Notes: generated by a model from the letters alone, not told the origin. Positions 22,896-35,962 are shown, counted from the stretch's first letter. The stretch is DNA of 64,000 nt from Cyathus striatus (GCA_025738555.1 JAOVFP010000016.1:1302001-1366000), one strand, 5' to 3'. Numbers and translations are program-made.

Positions 22896-23589
22896 CCCAC
22901 TTGATTCTCAGCTGAGTGTATGCGAACAGCTGAGTGATGTTTCATACTACTGTAACGCTCAATGCATTTCTTTATGGATTAATATTTTAATCTGGAATGT
23001 ATTGTGACCACCGAGCAGTTCTCTACGAGGATTGTCTCCTGCTCGATTACAACCCCACAGATCGATGATAAGACAGTATATTGTGCCTTAGGCGATCACA
23101 TTATGATCCTTTTGTGAATTCTCCCATGCATGCGCTTTTAATGACAGTACTTGCAATAGGCGGCCGTTCTATATATATCGTGTAATCGATATCACGCTGA
23201 ACCCCTCTCACGCATGTTGGACCTCATGACACGAAGCATCTATCGATGAATTATCTTTGCAACTTGCAATTGGTTTCATTTTCCACACAAAGGCGCCTAT
23301 CGATAGACTATTATAAGTACATCCAGGCTCTCTTTCCCGTGATACATAATGTCTCTTGTCGACAATTGCGGACGTTCACACATAGGCGACTGTCAACAGG
23401 TGGGAAGCACATACATATGTACGGGCCAATCGATTAAATTAGTATCAATAATACTGAGTACATTACCCGTGCAGGCGATCAACTGTCGTATATCTGTAAA
23501 GTATAATCAGAACACAATTCAGGCGCGGGCGACATAAGTATCGATGAGAGTGAGGAAGGAGTTGAAGTGCTGAGACTCGGGAGCAACTT
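22896..23589. other. Intergenic, no gene seen
   Basis: This stretch is unique within the window except its right edge, which begins the homology shared by units B and C (from about 23590). Only short non-conserved ORFs are present. Confidence 0.5.
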
Positions 23590-25400
23590 GGGAGGATGAA
23601 TCGATAACGCGTGACGTCACTGACTCACTGTTTCGGCTGGAATTTCTCACACACTGTGTTTTCACTGGGCCAATCGGGCCTTCTTTACCACAGCTACGAT
23701 CCACACTTGTTCCGGACTAGGCCCAACCAAAATCACCATCTACGACAACTTTCATTCAAAGAACACCACTCTGCCGCCAATGGAAGGGCATGCTGATTCT
23801 GTGTTGGGTACGAGGAGGGGGTGTTGTGATTTATCTGGTACTTATCGTCATAATGTAATACTTCTTAAAAGTTAACTTTTCCGCAGTTGTTGTGAACCAG
23901 GTGTCACATACGTGCATCCTCCCTTCTCTTCCCCCCCTCTTCCCTCCACTCCTCCCATCTCTCGCTCCTCGTTCTTCTACACCGCTTCCCCAGATGCCTA
24001 ATTCCGAATGGCATAAAGTAAGCTAATCGATGTACGACTACAGCAGTTCATCTGGCACACTCGGGACGTCCACATTAGAGAATACCGCTGTTGGTGCTGT
24101 AAAAGATGGGCTGTCGATTCCTGAGGGGGCTTGGGAGGATGGATAGTAGGGTACGTTGGTTTCCTTCATTACTTTTCGTTTGCTCCTCTTTCTTCCCTTA
24201 CTCTACCTCGTCTCTTCTACAACTTCTGCAAGAACCCGCTCACTAACAACCAATCATCGCAGTTATCAAACACATCCTCACGCTCCTGCCCTCGTCCTCA
24301 CTAACCCTATCAAGACCTCCTCGAGCGTAGACAACATCAGGCCTGGCAACATACGAAGAACACCTCGAACACGTCGACAAGAGCGCACTTCCCTATCAAT
24401 TCATTATCAAGGGAGGATGGATGATGAGGCGGGACGAGACTCACGGTGTGTAAACCCGTATTCCCGGTACCGAGGCTTCTACCACGCAACACCCTAAGAG
24501 AGGTGTAAGAGGAGCGCCCGTGAGGAGATGTGAAATCCGAAGCGGGGTATATAATCCGGGAGATTTCCGTGTAAGGGTCTGTTGGGAAGGAGGATGTCGA
24601 GGATATGAGTGGTGTTATGCTACTGGTTTGGGAATGCGGGTACGTTCTTACTTTTTAAAGTGTCTCGTTCGTTCATAAGGAAGAACCTGTCTTCTCCTTC
24701 GAGTAGGACCGTTCTTTTTTTCAGGAGAATAAGACACTACTTATTCTCGGGTTTCGCTCGATGAGAATACTGATGAGGTTTGTTTATAGGATAACTTGCT
24801 CGACCGTGTCTCATAACAGCAACAAGAGTACTCAAATGAGCGTACCAAGAACGCAGAAGGTGTTCGAGGAGGTGTTTCCTTGAGCGATAGGATAGGTTCA
24901 TCCTCAGAGGAAGAAGGTATGTTTTTTTTCCTCTTTCCTGCTTTTCTACTTCCCCTACTCTCGTCCGCAAAGTTCCCTTCCTTTTCACGTCACATAACTC
25001 GCTCCCATCACCCCTTCCATTACTTCTACCACCTACCACCTACCGCCTTTTCCCTTCATAGCGCTCCTTCCCCTTCTCTCCTTCCGTCTCCTCCCTATCT
25101 ACCCACTCTGGATATTCTAATTACGACATCACTTGCAGGTAATCTTCGAATATCAAATCACGCAGATTATCGAGCATCCATCTACTGGGTCCTAAGGCTC
25201 ATCGAGACCTATATGCAGCCAGAGATGCCGGTATACATGCCTGCGGCTCACATGTCGCAACTTGTCATCCGGGAAACTCAATTTCATATTGGTGTAGCTG
25301 AGCTCGGCATGATTCTCAGAGGTTTATAAATGTCATAAGTATGGATGCGTTCTTTGCTGCTAACATAACGTTTATATACCACTCCTTCTCGCCACGTCTC
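23590..25400 (+). pseudogene. Degenerate HAM1-like copy left of unit B
   Basis: QQFIWHTRDVHI followed by KDGLSIPEGAWEDG and then a stop (about 24060-24150) matches exon 3. AVIKHILTLLPSSSLTL-like DNA follows near 24260 and KHANERT/NHADYRASIYWVLRLIETY (24830-25230) matches exons 5 and 6. From 24450 onward it aligns with the left ends of units A and C; from 23590 to 24450 it aligns only with 50470-51355 of unit C. Several stops prevent expression of a full protein. Confidence 0.68.
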
Positions 25401-25698
25401 CAAATATTGTTAATAATACGTAGTTAGGGTATGATTGTCTTCTCGTTTACTGAACATTGATATACATCGCGGTGAATACAGTTGTTGCGCAGCTTGGTTT
25501 CTCGTTTTATGTTAAAATCGTTTGACTTACGAAGAACTCGCTACTTACTGCACTATCCTTGACCAGTCTGGGTCGGTGTTCATATTCCATTGTCTGTTAG
25601 ACAAAGATCGTTCTATGATATCTAACCGACAAAAGTCTGTAACAGACATTTTACAACAATAAAGGAATAGGGCCGGCAAGCAGCAAAGCCCACTACCC

Positions 25699-26790
25699 TC
25701 TAATATATCACCACAAATTCCCAAGATCTCAGCAAAAGTTATATTTGCTGTATTGTGGCAACCAAAGATACATAATTAAATACAATGATACAGCTGTTAA
25801 AAGGGTAAATCTGAAGAGTACAATAAATACACCAGGACATTTACCAAGCACATTACAGTGGAATAGCAGCAGCCAGGTATATATGGACAGCATGAGTACG
25901 GGGTGCCTGAACACCATATAAAATCACATCACAGATTGTTGGAGCACGTAACGATGAAGATAGGATTTTCTTGAAGATGAGATTTGGGAACAAAAGCGCT
26001 TGGAACAGGAGAGGGATTATGAGATGGTTAAGATGTACTGTGATATGATGAAATTAAGATTATAGCTATAATTTTAATTTTCTTTTGAGGAGGGGATGAT
26101 TAAACTGCAGTGTAAGTAAGTTAGATACCATATGTATGAGAAGGAAATGTCACCTGCCATGGTCAATGTCGAGGACAATTCAGATGAGCTAGCCCCACTT
26201 TCCAAGTTTGCAAGTGGATTCTTCTTATGATGATGGAGTTTGGCACCAATCATGAACTTTCAATCCATTCTAAGCAACCCACAACGAATCTCATCATGGT
26301 GAAGAGCATCGTCCTCGTCACCAGTTCACCAGAAAGATCTACAAACTTGTCAAGGCATGCTAAGAACATGAAAAGAATGACAGTGTTGCATTTATATACA
26401 TTGAAGAGTTAGTCTTGTTCCCATTCGATGCTTTAAAGAGGGAGTTGAAGAGGTATAGAGGCTCAAAGGAATGATTCTGATTACAAGTGTGTGACAGTAT
26501 AGTCACGGCCATCACATACATTGCGGCTTGCTTCCTGCGCGGAATTGAGTGACGAAGGGACATAAGCTGCTGGTACACATACGATGTAATAACAGTAACG
26601 AAGAAGGGTGGTAATACTAGAGGGATGGAAATTGATGGCATACGTAGTCTCACATACAGGTCACAACAATTCAGAACGAGCATCAGCCAATCAGGTTGAG
26701 ATCTTATACAAGATCCTCAAATTACCATATCCGGCGGTTCAAAGGTCCCTAATAGTAATACCCAACTACCTTAAAAGGTAGTGGGAATAG
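25699..26790. mobile_element. Possible 1.1-kb terminal-inverted-repeat element
   Basis: It starts CCCACTACC and ends GGTAGTGGG. Its last 135 bp (from AACGAGCATCAGCCAATCAG) are repeated at 35963-36096, where the copy lacks an internal segment present here (the sequence joins GGCCATCACA to the AATTCAG block). No transposase is recognised and the small ORFs inside lack motifs. Confidence 0.4.
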
Positions 26791-26835
26791 TCATATTTGA
26801 ATTCCCCTAATGGACGTCACAATATAGAAGCACTA

Positions 26836-27840
26836 ATGCCGGACTACAATGACCAAGAAATCGGCACTCTTCTGGAAAGTTATAGCATAGTCGCAAAATA
26901 CGAGCTTTCACGTCCTCCCTTGAATGTTTCAGCTGTCCTGAAATATTCGACATGGGAATCCTACATAAAAACTCCCAATAAGAATAGAATTCCACATAAA
27001 ATCCCACTCACGTGGAATGCACAACAAGACATGTATATTGGATTGGCAAATCAGATGCGATATTATTCGTAAGCTCTTTTATCATCCCAGCTAATGACTC
27101 AATAGTTGCGAATTTACGCAATTTTTTAACAGATATAGCTACTGCGACTGTTGCAAAGATGTGGTTTCTTCAGGCAGACCGTGCTTTACTTGTCTCGTCT
27201 GTCCCGGTACAACTTCAGGACGCCAAGGCTTTTTTGACCTATGCGGAAAATGTCAAATGAAGAAAAACAACGTCTTCAATCACCAGGCAGAACATACAAT
27301 GTATAAAGAATATAAATGAAATTACTCCCAGCTACATATACAGATGCTCGGTGTTGCTTATCGTCAATTGGCCACTCACGAGGACAATAGACTCGTTTTC
27401 ATTGAAGGAGTTAATTGCAATCAATGTCAAACCATTGTCCCTCGAACAGTGACATGGTACAAATGCATTGGAAGCTCTTGTATAGGTGTGTGTTTAAACC
27501 ATCCTATACCTACATACATTTTTAACACATGCTAAAAATTGAATAAAGGGATATATTTGTGTAAGGCGTGTGCTTGTAGAACTGGAGACGTCAATAAGCC
27601 TCCCCGGATTTATCATGATTGGTGGCACACGGTTCTGCATATTCCATATTATCAAGGTGGAACGATGAAGAATCTTGCGAGATCAGTTACCATTAAGGAC
27701 GTTCAACGTAACATGGAGTCCACGATATCATTCACATTAAAGATGAAATTTCAGAGTTAAAGGGAAGACTTGGCCGGATAGAATCGATTTTAGAGAAGCT
27801 GAGCCTTGTGGTAATAGGGAAGACGGATAATGCGGCATAA
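26836..27840 (+). pseudogene. Two-ZZ-type zinc finger protein with one in-frame TGA
   Basis: Exons 26836-27068, 27133-27485, 27549-27707 and 27755-27840 (831 nt; GT-AG introns of 64, 63 and 47 nt) give one frame of 277 codons, interrupted only by TGA at 27317-27319. Finger 1 (about 27143-27300): YCDCCKDVV, CFTCLVC, FDLCGKC, then HQAEH, the C2-C2-C2-H2 spacing of ZZ domains. Finger 2 (about 27410-27620): CNQC, YKCIGSSC, YLCKAC, HDWWH. The C-terminus, LKGRLGRIESILEKL, is a short coiled coil. ZZ fingers bind zinc and usually mediate protein contacts. Without read-through the gene would give a 139-aa one-finger product, and 27344-27840 could be translated separately. The stop lies where CGA would fit. 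A 5' exon upstream of 26836 is possible. Confidence 0.65.
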
Positions 27841-28734
27841 ATGTACCGTAGTCTTTAATACATTTAATAAAATCGGGACACTTCGAGGGGTTGCAGATCC
27901 ACCTAATGTCGATGGTAATGTGCACTGGGAGTATTGGGGACTAGAGGGTTGCGTATGCGATATCAGCGAGGAGAGATGCAGACCAATGGACTGAGCCCGT
28001 ATATCTTCGTCAGCTACGAGGCAAAGGAACAGGAAGAAAGTATGAACCGAACAAAATCCTCCCCACAATATCATCAATCAATGAGATAAGTACCCAAAGT
28101 CGCCCCACTTTCACCATTAACACATGTCACACTCTCATATCCCCTGAATCAAACTTCACTGACAATCCCAGAGCAAGGAGAAGTATATACATAGTAGGTG
28201 TAGCAAGCTGTCACTTCATCATCTTTCCCTTTCCTCTTCTCCCTTCCCATTCCCATTTCATCCACCGAAAAAGCGCCTTCCGTAGCTCACGAATTCACAG
28301 CCGACTCGATCAGCCAACCGCACACGTGCCCAGCGTCATACGTCAAAAAGGGAGGTGATGCAGTTGATGTGCGGGGCGTCAGTGATCACGAATACGGCGC
28401 AATTCGAAGATGTGTCCCGAGAGGGGTAGAAGAAGGCGAGGTTTATGTGTTGTCTGGGGAGTGCTGAGTGAATGTGGGGGATGTATGAGTATCATTCGCT
28501 GATCCACCTTCGCATGCTTCATATGGACGACATTCAGCGCAAAATTGGCCCTCAGAATCCTGGGATGTTAGTTGTGGTTGACGATGACAAGACAACGTTT
28601 CCAATGGCCCGAACGGCGGTCAATATCGTGGGAAGTTGAAATTAGGGCCGCTTCGACAATGTAGGTAAACATTCTCATGGTTATTCAGACTAATTAAAGA
28701 CCGCACCATACCTATAGCAGCTTCATAATTTATT

Positions 28735-28870
28735 ATTATTATGGAATTCTCGATATACGTCATTCCGCTAGTATATTGCTTATACATTCCTGAATAGCCT
28801 CGGTTCCGTTGCTAGGAATAAAAATCATCGTGCTAGAGGAGCTAGCTAATTAGTGAACTTCTGGATATAA
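28735..28870 (-). pseudogene. Fragment related to the 5' end of the seven-helix gene
   Basis: On - the segment reading IQECISNILAE resembles IQYCISDILTS of the neighbouring gene (30350-30440), and the nucleotide context GTATAAGC-ATATACTA is shared. Stops interrupt it. The adjacent stretches 27841-28734 and 28871-29358 show no supportable gene. Confidence 0.35.
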
Positions 28871-29358
28871 ACAATAACCATGGCGTTTATCATCTCGCAA
28901 CAACGTAGCAACGATTGAGAACAGTAGATAAAATTTGATTGCTTGTATAAATAACATGATGTCCTGGTCAGTCGTATCTTTTATCATTGGTGTAGGTACT
29001 AGTAGGTACGCTAGATGCATCAAACTCGGTTGTCACGAGCTCCTTGACGATAATTCAGTGACGACCACTACCAAAAGTTTGTATACTGTTACAGTGTCTT
29101 ACGCACATTAGTTGAACAGTTCACCGTTGTATTGCAAATAATCAGATATATATCGTTCTATTATAGGCACCCGCGGAACGCAACGTAGATGACTTTCCAT
29201 TGGGATAGAGCATCTTCTACACGCCAGATCGAACTTGCGTACGGCGCCAAATGTCCAACAGCATGCGATATTTTTAGAAGGTTTGGTATTGGCACACAGT
29301 GCTTGTGAATAGAGTTGTGAGAATATCGAGCGAATACGAAGAGGATTGTAAAGGTCCT

Positions 29359-30500
29359 TCAGGCTGGCGTTTCCCGTAGTTCGTTGTTTGATTGGAGCGT
29401 AATCTCTGCAATTGTTTTCGAATCACATGTCTTTCCTTGCATGACCCGATATATAAGAATAATTGGACTAAGAACCTAATTCCTGCAATTAAGAAGCACT
29501 GTATGGTGTAATAAACAACTTGTTCACCTGTAATTGTCCAACAACTTGATGCATAATAACACCATATTGGGTTAGGGCAGTTGCAAGCAGTCCCACTTGA
29601 CCAGCACCAAGAAGAACCTGGGACTCCACTAGCATAGTGGTAACATTAATGTATCCGCTCCCATAACGTGTTCCTAACACTTTTCGAATCCTGTAACGAA
29701 CCAGCAACAGTCTTCCGACGATGAAAGTTGTCAATAACATGTTCTGTAACAGAGCGGTTGCTTCCAACACAAGTAAATATAAACCTGTTCCGATGCCACC
29801 AATGGCCCGAAGCGCGCCAATGGCTAATTGAGAACATAGATATTAGTTGCAGATTAATAGAAACGGAGAGTATTAAATTATCAGAGACTCAGCTTACCTA
29901 TGGATCCCATTAGAAGCAACAACGAAAATGCAAGTATACTCCATTTCAAAAACTTAAAGTCGTGATATATTGCTAAAAAGCGCCATATCTAATCAGTATT
30001 TTGTTTAGTTAATATAAAATACTAACAACGAAATGACATACCATGATTGCATCGACAGCCCAGGCCGTTAGCATGAAACCAGCGGCGAACATATAATTTG
30101 TTATGGTAAGTGAAGCTGGCAGTCCCCCATTGACATCGTCTCCCGCTAACCCTAAATACCAATCGCAATTACCGGATAGCAATCCTTCGGCTTCATTTAT
30201 GCCTCCTGCAATAGAAAAAGTACTTGCAATAAATGCCAGAATGACATATATCGAAAGGATTCGTTCTCGTCTACTAAGTGTCTTTTTCTTTGCGAGTTGA
30301 GTTGATATGTGGTGTAGATACCCTACTACCACTATTACGTTTACGCAGTATATGCCGAAAGCGAATATAGCGCTATACATAGATATACGTGCGCTTGTTA
30401 GTATATCGCTTATACAATACTGAATGTCCTTGGCGTTGAGATTAGACTGAGAGCTCATCTTGTAAGTGGAAGAGAACGACGAAGCGAAAGATGGATTCAT
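29359..30500 (-). CDS. Predicted seven-helix membrane protein of basidiomycete type
   Basis: Exons 30042-30500, 29898-29988, 29528-29823 and 29359-29475 (963 nt, 320 aa) have GT-AG introns (53, 74 and 52 nt) and kept phase. The start is the first ATG (MNPSFASSFSST); the second, at 30458 (MSSQSNLNAKD), is an alternative. Hydrophobic helices are visible at ISMYSAIFAFGIYCVNVIVV, ILSIYVILAFIASTFSIAG, FMLTAWAVDAIMIWRFLAIY, WSILAFSLLLLMGSI, GLYLLVLEATALLQNML and LLGAGQVGLLATALTQYGV. The C-terminal VLSPIILIYRVMQGK motif, ending the last helix, is characteristic of a large uncharacterised mushroom family. Function is unknown; a sensor or transporter role would be a guess. Reading frame and junctions look intact, so it may be expressed despite lying inside inserted DNA. 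Confidence 0.82.
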
Positions 30501-30947
30501 CAGTGATCACTATTGCAAGCTATATAGTAAACTTCTTGATAGCAACGATCACAGCAGAACTTACCAAGCATAAATAATTAAGCAAAGATTGATTACCAGT
30601 GCACTGCACTCTTGTTTGCACCAATATCGGGAATGATTATAATCTTCAATTGTGCACTCTCTAGTCCACTTGCTTTATGGAAGTGTTAAAATCAGTTTGA
30701 TATGCCTGTGCAATAGATCTGATTACAACAAAAGACTCGCACAAGGTGGTACATACTTATTGGAGTTTTGAGCAGCTAAATGTCTGAGACAAGAAGGGCG
30801 TCAATTAAGTTTGCAGTATAGCTATCAGACAGTTAACAAAAGGCCAGCAGCCAATCGACTGTGAGGTCATGAGGACAAAACAGGCCTCTCATATTCCTGT
30901 CATAAAGCTATACACTCCTGTTCACTCTTGAGCTTGAGTATGCAATA

Positions 30948-31192
30948 CTGTACCATTACAACCAACTGTTCAGTCACTTGTCACACAGGGCCATGAACCC
31001 GAACAGAACCCGGATCTGCCATGCATCACAACCAAGTCTGAACAGAGGTACAAGAAACTTGGTCAAATTTTGTGAGCCTAAATTTGAACAGATTTGGGTT
31101 TTGTCACGCATCTCAGAGGTCATTGAACACAAGGTCCAACTGAACATGGCCATCACGCAAAATCTCGTGAACAGTTGGTCGTAATGGTACAG
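30948..31192. mobile_element. Tc1/mariner-type MITE, 245 bp
   Basis: The ends are 25-bp inverted repeats starting CTGTACCATTAC and continuing ACCAACTGTTCA, with a single mismatch (A on one side, G on the other, at a CpG). It is flanked by TA on both sides (30946-30947 and 31193-31194), the target duplication of Tc1/mariner elements. There is no coding capacity. Confidence 0.85.
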
Positions 31193-31194
31193 TA

Positions 31195-33060
31195 ATTGAA
31201 TCAATTCAACCCTGTGATTGAGTGACCTGCATGTTGCCTGTGTGGTTGACAGTGCCGGACTTAGCTTACATCATTACATGGTAGCTGATATTGAACTGGG
31301 TATATCCAATATGTTGAGAGAGAAGTAGGCAGATCCAACGTGTTCGTGCCAGGTGTACATGGGTGGGTATAACCATGACTACAGTACCACAGCCCGAACG
31401 ACGATCAATATTGTGGGAAGTTTCTCACATGCGGTTCACCTGAGCTTTCCTCCACCATCTCAAACTCCATGTCCAGAAAGCGTTTAGTCCACCTGGAAGC
31501 CTACTTTTCACAAAAATAATGACTATTTCAACCTATACACCCTAATTTTAACTTCAACTACCCAGGCTCATCCCATATCTTCTCTGCCCCTCTTCTCTTC
31601 GTCACAAGTCATCCCACAGCTTAGTGGTAAATCATAGATCCTCGATCTTCTCTCCATTTCCCATTCTCGTGGCATCACCGAAACCGGGGTATAAAGCTCT
31701 TTGCATCCTCATCAGGATACGAAGCCTCTTACAGTACGACCCATCTAATTCTGTGAAAACAGAAGGACAGTGGAGTTGTTGCCCTCTCTATGTCGTGTCT
31801 TGCTGGGTATACAAGTGCACAGGCAGTTAGGAGAAGGGTGTTGGTATGGAAAGCCTAACAACCACGCTCAAAAGCATCAAATAAAATTGAGTTCCAACAT
31901 TTGGCATCATGGCTTCTCGGTTAGATATTTCAGTTTCGGACTCAGGCTTTCAGTTTCACTTAATACACTCAGGGTCAACTAAGCGAGACCCTGAGTTTTC
32001 GAGCAGCATATCACAACTTTGAATACCAATTTGTAGTTATCTAATAAATGATTTTTAGTTCCGAAATTGATGCAATTTGAAGCATTCCACTGTATTGGGC
32101 TACCAAACACTAGCGATCGAAACACAACCTGAGAGTTCAGTACGTTCAGTTACATCACACAATTTAAATATCAAGAAATATATATATGAAGACTGCTTTG
32201 TTTGCAACACATTAAGCTTAAACATATCAGTGTGGGTATGTATGTGCATATAAGTGCCTTCTTAGAGTACCACAAATACTTCGCACCGGCTCACCTTTGT
32301 TTGGTCAGTAACACAGTCGAAACCATACAATTTACAGTAAGGTGATCGGATCCAATACATATATACAATTAGAAATACAATTTTAATGTTCTATAGTTAG
32401 TTGTTAGTACTCCATTATTAGAGATCAGTTTAGGAACTACAGAAAACCAACAGGTGGGTATGATGTGTGTGTATACTCCAGAAAGGCCGAAAGGAAGGAA
32501 GAACACTAGTGGAAGCTCTGTAAAAAAAATGGCATCCCAACACAGAGCTTGACAAACCTCTTATTGAAGCAAACATTTTCTATTTGGCTACTTCACTGCA
32601 ATTGTATCCCTATGTCTTTATAACTCAGATTATTTCTACCAAGGGAACCCCACCATTAGTGAAGAGGTGGTAAGTCGGTTGGGTGTACCTAAACAAAGAA
32701 AGTGTGAGAGTACATCGAGACATCCATCCGATGTGGGAGTTCTAAGGTGAAAAGGAAGGTTAGAACGATAAAACGGGGCAGCAAGAAAATTCTGGGCATG
32801 CACAAAAGTGAGTGTGAGTTGAGTGTGCACGCTCACCTATTGAGTGTGAAAATTCAACCCTGTGCGTGATGTGAGCGTGAATATTCTATACATGAGTGTG
32901 AATAATCCTTATATGAGCATGAGCCAACTGGCTGTCTTATATCAACTACATACTGAATAATTGGCATAGTAAAGCATGTTTTTAATACAATTTGGTACAT
33001 ACTAAGCACTGTAATGTAATAATTGAAGAACACCAGTGGGTTTTATATATATTTCATTGT
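31195..33060. other. Intergenic, no gene seen
   Basis: All frames are short and unconserved. A motif GCCCGAACGACGATCAATAT at about 31399 recurs in near-identical form at about 28608, suggesting another dispersed repeat whose ends I could not define. Confidence 0.45.
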
Positions 33061-33069
33061 TATTGTCTT

Positions 33070-33500
33070 CTTTATGAGTGTATATTGATTTAAAATGTAT
33101 ACCAATGATTCAGAGTGTTTAGATATGACTTAGAGTGTATATAAATGATTCAGAGAGTGTACATATGATCTACAAGTTGAAAAATGACTCAGAGAGTGTA
33201 GCAGTAATTCAGACTAACAGTTAAAAATTTATAGAGCTAGAGAATGGTATATATTGAACAGTAGAAACAGGGGAAGTTTATAATGAAACAGGGGACTCAG
33301 AAAATTACAGGAAGCTTTACAATGAAGCAGGAAAATTAAGAATAAGGCAGGGGGATTCACTGTGAAGCAGAGACCATAGGAAATTCAAAACAAAGAATGG
33401 GGCTTTACAGCGAAGTAGGGAACTTCAAAACAAGGAAAGGGGCTTAATAACAAAGCAGGGAAATTCACAACAAAGCAGGGAGCAATACAGGATAGACTAC
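33070..33500. repeat. Two degenerate tandem repeat blocks
   Basis: At 33070-33215 units resembling GATTCAGAGTGTATA recur about every 30 bp. At 33265-33485 units like AATTCACAACAAAGCAGGG recur with variable spacing. Both lie directly before the larger satellite and lack CpG apart from isolated cases. Confidence 0.65.
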
Positions 33501-33544
33501 TACCTATCACACATATTTGCATAGTATAACTGCATGTCAGTATT

Positions 33545-35170
33545 ATATTTACACTCATACTCAATGCCCTTTGATTTGAGCATGAGCATGATAGGTGTTC
33601 TATCACATTTATAATACTTATTTACACTTGCACTCAATGTCCTTTAACTTGAGTGTGAGTGTGATTGGCATTTTTACTCATGCTCACAAATATTACACTT
33701 ATATTTCACTTAAGCATGAGCATGATTGGTATTCCTGTTCATGCTCACAAATATTACACTCATGCTCAATGCCCTTTAACTTGAGCATGAGTATAATTGG
33801 TATTCCTATTCATGCTCACAAGTATTACACTCACACTCAATGTCCTTTAACTTGAGTGTGAGTGTGGTATTCCTATTCACGCTCACAAGTATTACACTCA
33901 CGCTCAATGTCTTTTAACTTGAGCATGAGCATGATTGGTATTCTTACTCACACTCACAAATATTACACTTGCATTCAACTTGAGCGTGAGTATAATTGGT
34001 ATTCCTATTCACACTCACAAGTATTACACTCATGCTCAATATCCTTTAACCTGAGTGTGAGCATGATTGGTATTCTTACTCATGCTCACAAATATTACAC
34101 TTGCATTCAACTTGAGTGTGAGTGTGGTATTCCTATTCATGCTCACAAGTATTACACTCATGCTCAATGTTCTTTAACTTGAGTGTGAGCGTGATTGGTA
34201 TCCTTACTCACACTCACAAATATTACACTTGCATTCAACTTGAGCATGAGTATAATTGGTATTCCTATTCATGCTCACAAGTATTACACTCACGCTCAAT
34301 ATCCTTTAACTTGAGCATGAGCATGATTGGTATTCTTACTCACACTCACAAATATTACACTTGCATTCAACTTGAGTGTGAGTGTGGTATTCCTATTCAT
34401 GCTCACAAGTATTACACTCATGCTCAATGTTCTTTAACTTGAGTGTGAGTGTGATTGGTATCCTTACTCACACTCACAAATATTACACTTGCATTCAACT
34501 TGAGTGTGAGTATAATTGGTATTCCTATTCATGCTCACAAGTATTACACTCACACTCAATATCCTTTAACTTGAGCATGAGCATGATTGGTATTCTTACT
34601 CACACTCACAAATATTACACTTGCATTCAACTTGAGTGTGAGTGTGGTATTCCTATTCACACTCACAAGTATTACACTCATGCTCAATGTTCTTTAACTT
34701 GAGTGTGAGTGTGATTGGTATCCTTACTCATGCTCATAAATATTACACTTGCATTCAACTTGAGCATGAGTGTGGTATTCCTATTCATGCTCACCTGTAT
34801 TACACTCACACTCAATGTTCTTTAACTTGAGTGTGAGCGTGATTGGTATTCTTACTCATGCTCACAAATATTACACTTGCATTCAACTTGAGCATGAGTA
34901 TAATTGGTATTCCTATTCATGCTCACAAATATTACACTTGCATTCAACTTGAGCATGAGTATAATTGGTATTCCTATTCACACTCACAAGTATTACACTT
35001 ACACTCAATATCCTTTAACTTGAGCATGGGCGTGATTGGTATTCTTACTCACACTCACAAATATTACACTTGCATTCAACTTGAGCATGAGTGTGGTATT
35101 CCTATTCATGCTCACAAGTATTACACTCATGCTCAATGTCCTTTAACTTGAGTGTGAGCATGATTGGTAT
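33545..35170. repeat. Satellite array, about 130-bp dimeric unit and 260-bp higher-order period
   Basis: Alternating half-units read TTGAG[CG/CA/TG]TGAG, then ATTGGTATTC, CTCAC, AA[G/A]TATTACAC and so on; one half-unit contains CCTTTAACTTGAG, the other TTGCATTCAACTTGAG. An identical frame start recurs at 34122, 34382 and 34642 (260-bp spacing) and at 34770 (128 bp). TGAG-CG-TGAG and CTCA-CG-CTCA form inverted pairs inside each unit. The long ORFs across it arise from the period and are not taken as genes. Confidence 0.9.
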
Positions 35171-35962
35171 AGATCATTTCTGCCTTCGCTGTTACCGAAG
35201 ATAAGGCACAAGACTGGTGTAAGCCGCCACCTAGTTCACAGAGGCAGGAGTGGTAGTCAGGTTGGTGGGATACCTCAAGAGGGACGACTGGGAAGGTTTA
35301 TCTTCACAGGGATGGAAAGAGGAAACGTCCCAATAAAGCTAAACAGAGACCAAGGAAATGTAGGTGTTGGATTGTGGTAGTGAGACAAGGGTATTGGCAT
35401 GGGTGGAAGATATTCGCTCTATAGACTGAATTTGGGGGAGTCGAAAGTCAGCTCAAAGCAGGAACCCTTCATGTTTGGATTTTTCTCGGGCTTGCCTAGG
35501 AGTACAGTGAGGCTGAGAGGAGGTGTAGGAGCATCTCTGACGAATGCTATTAACAGCCCTAGTCACTACAAGTTGTTGTATCCCATCTGGTAATGTGAAT
35601 TTGATGAAGAACTTATGCCACGATAAGACTAAAGAAGGGGGGCATACCAGTAGTTTCCCAGTAGATTTATATTCTCTATAGCTAGTGCTCAGTGCTCATT
35701 GATAATCAATGCATCATGTCTCCTATTCGCCCAACTATCTAGCTCTTTCATTGTCAAGGACTTGAAATACGATACAGTTGTTTGCTGAGAAGATTTTGTT
35801 TCTAGAAGAGTCTTAAGTTGAATTAACATACATGTAACGAGGCAGCATGAGAAGACTAGGGTCCGGAGCTTGGAGAGCCTGCATTTATAACGAGGCAGAG
35901 TAGGGGAGGAGCAGTTCAAGAACGGTTTGCCAACTTCTGCATCACGGGGGTATGTACTAGGA
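35171..35962. other. Intergenic inside the insertion, no gene seen
   Basis: Unique sequence with only short ORFs (for example 35399-35593 and 35689-35919 on opposite strands) lacking motifs or conserved copies in the window. Confidence 0.4.

Noticed and set aside
27302..27343. Intron 27301-27343 removing the TGA of the ZZ gene
   Set aside because: Its length (43 nt) would break the frame between the two ZZ fingers, which are in the same frame without splicing. No better GT-AG pair that keeps both His residues of finger 1 was found.
33595..35151. Series of about 106-aa ORFs starting MWYSYS
   Set aside because: They follow the satellite period, contain no initiator context and translate satellite DNA. 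Variation is Cys/Arg/His from one mutated CpG.
33545..35170. CRISPR-like array
   Set aside because: The whole unit is repeated without unique spacers, no cas genes are present, and the organism is eukaryotic.
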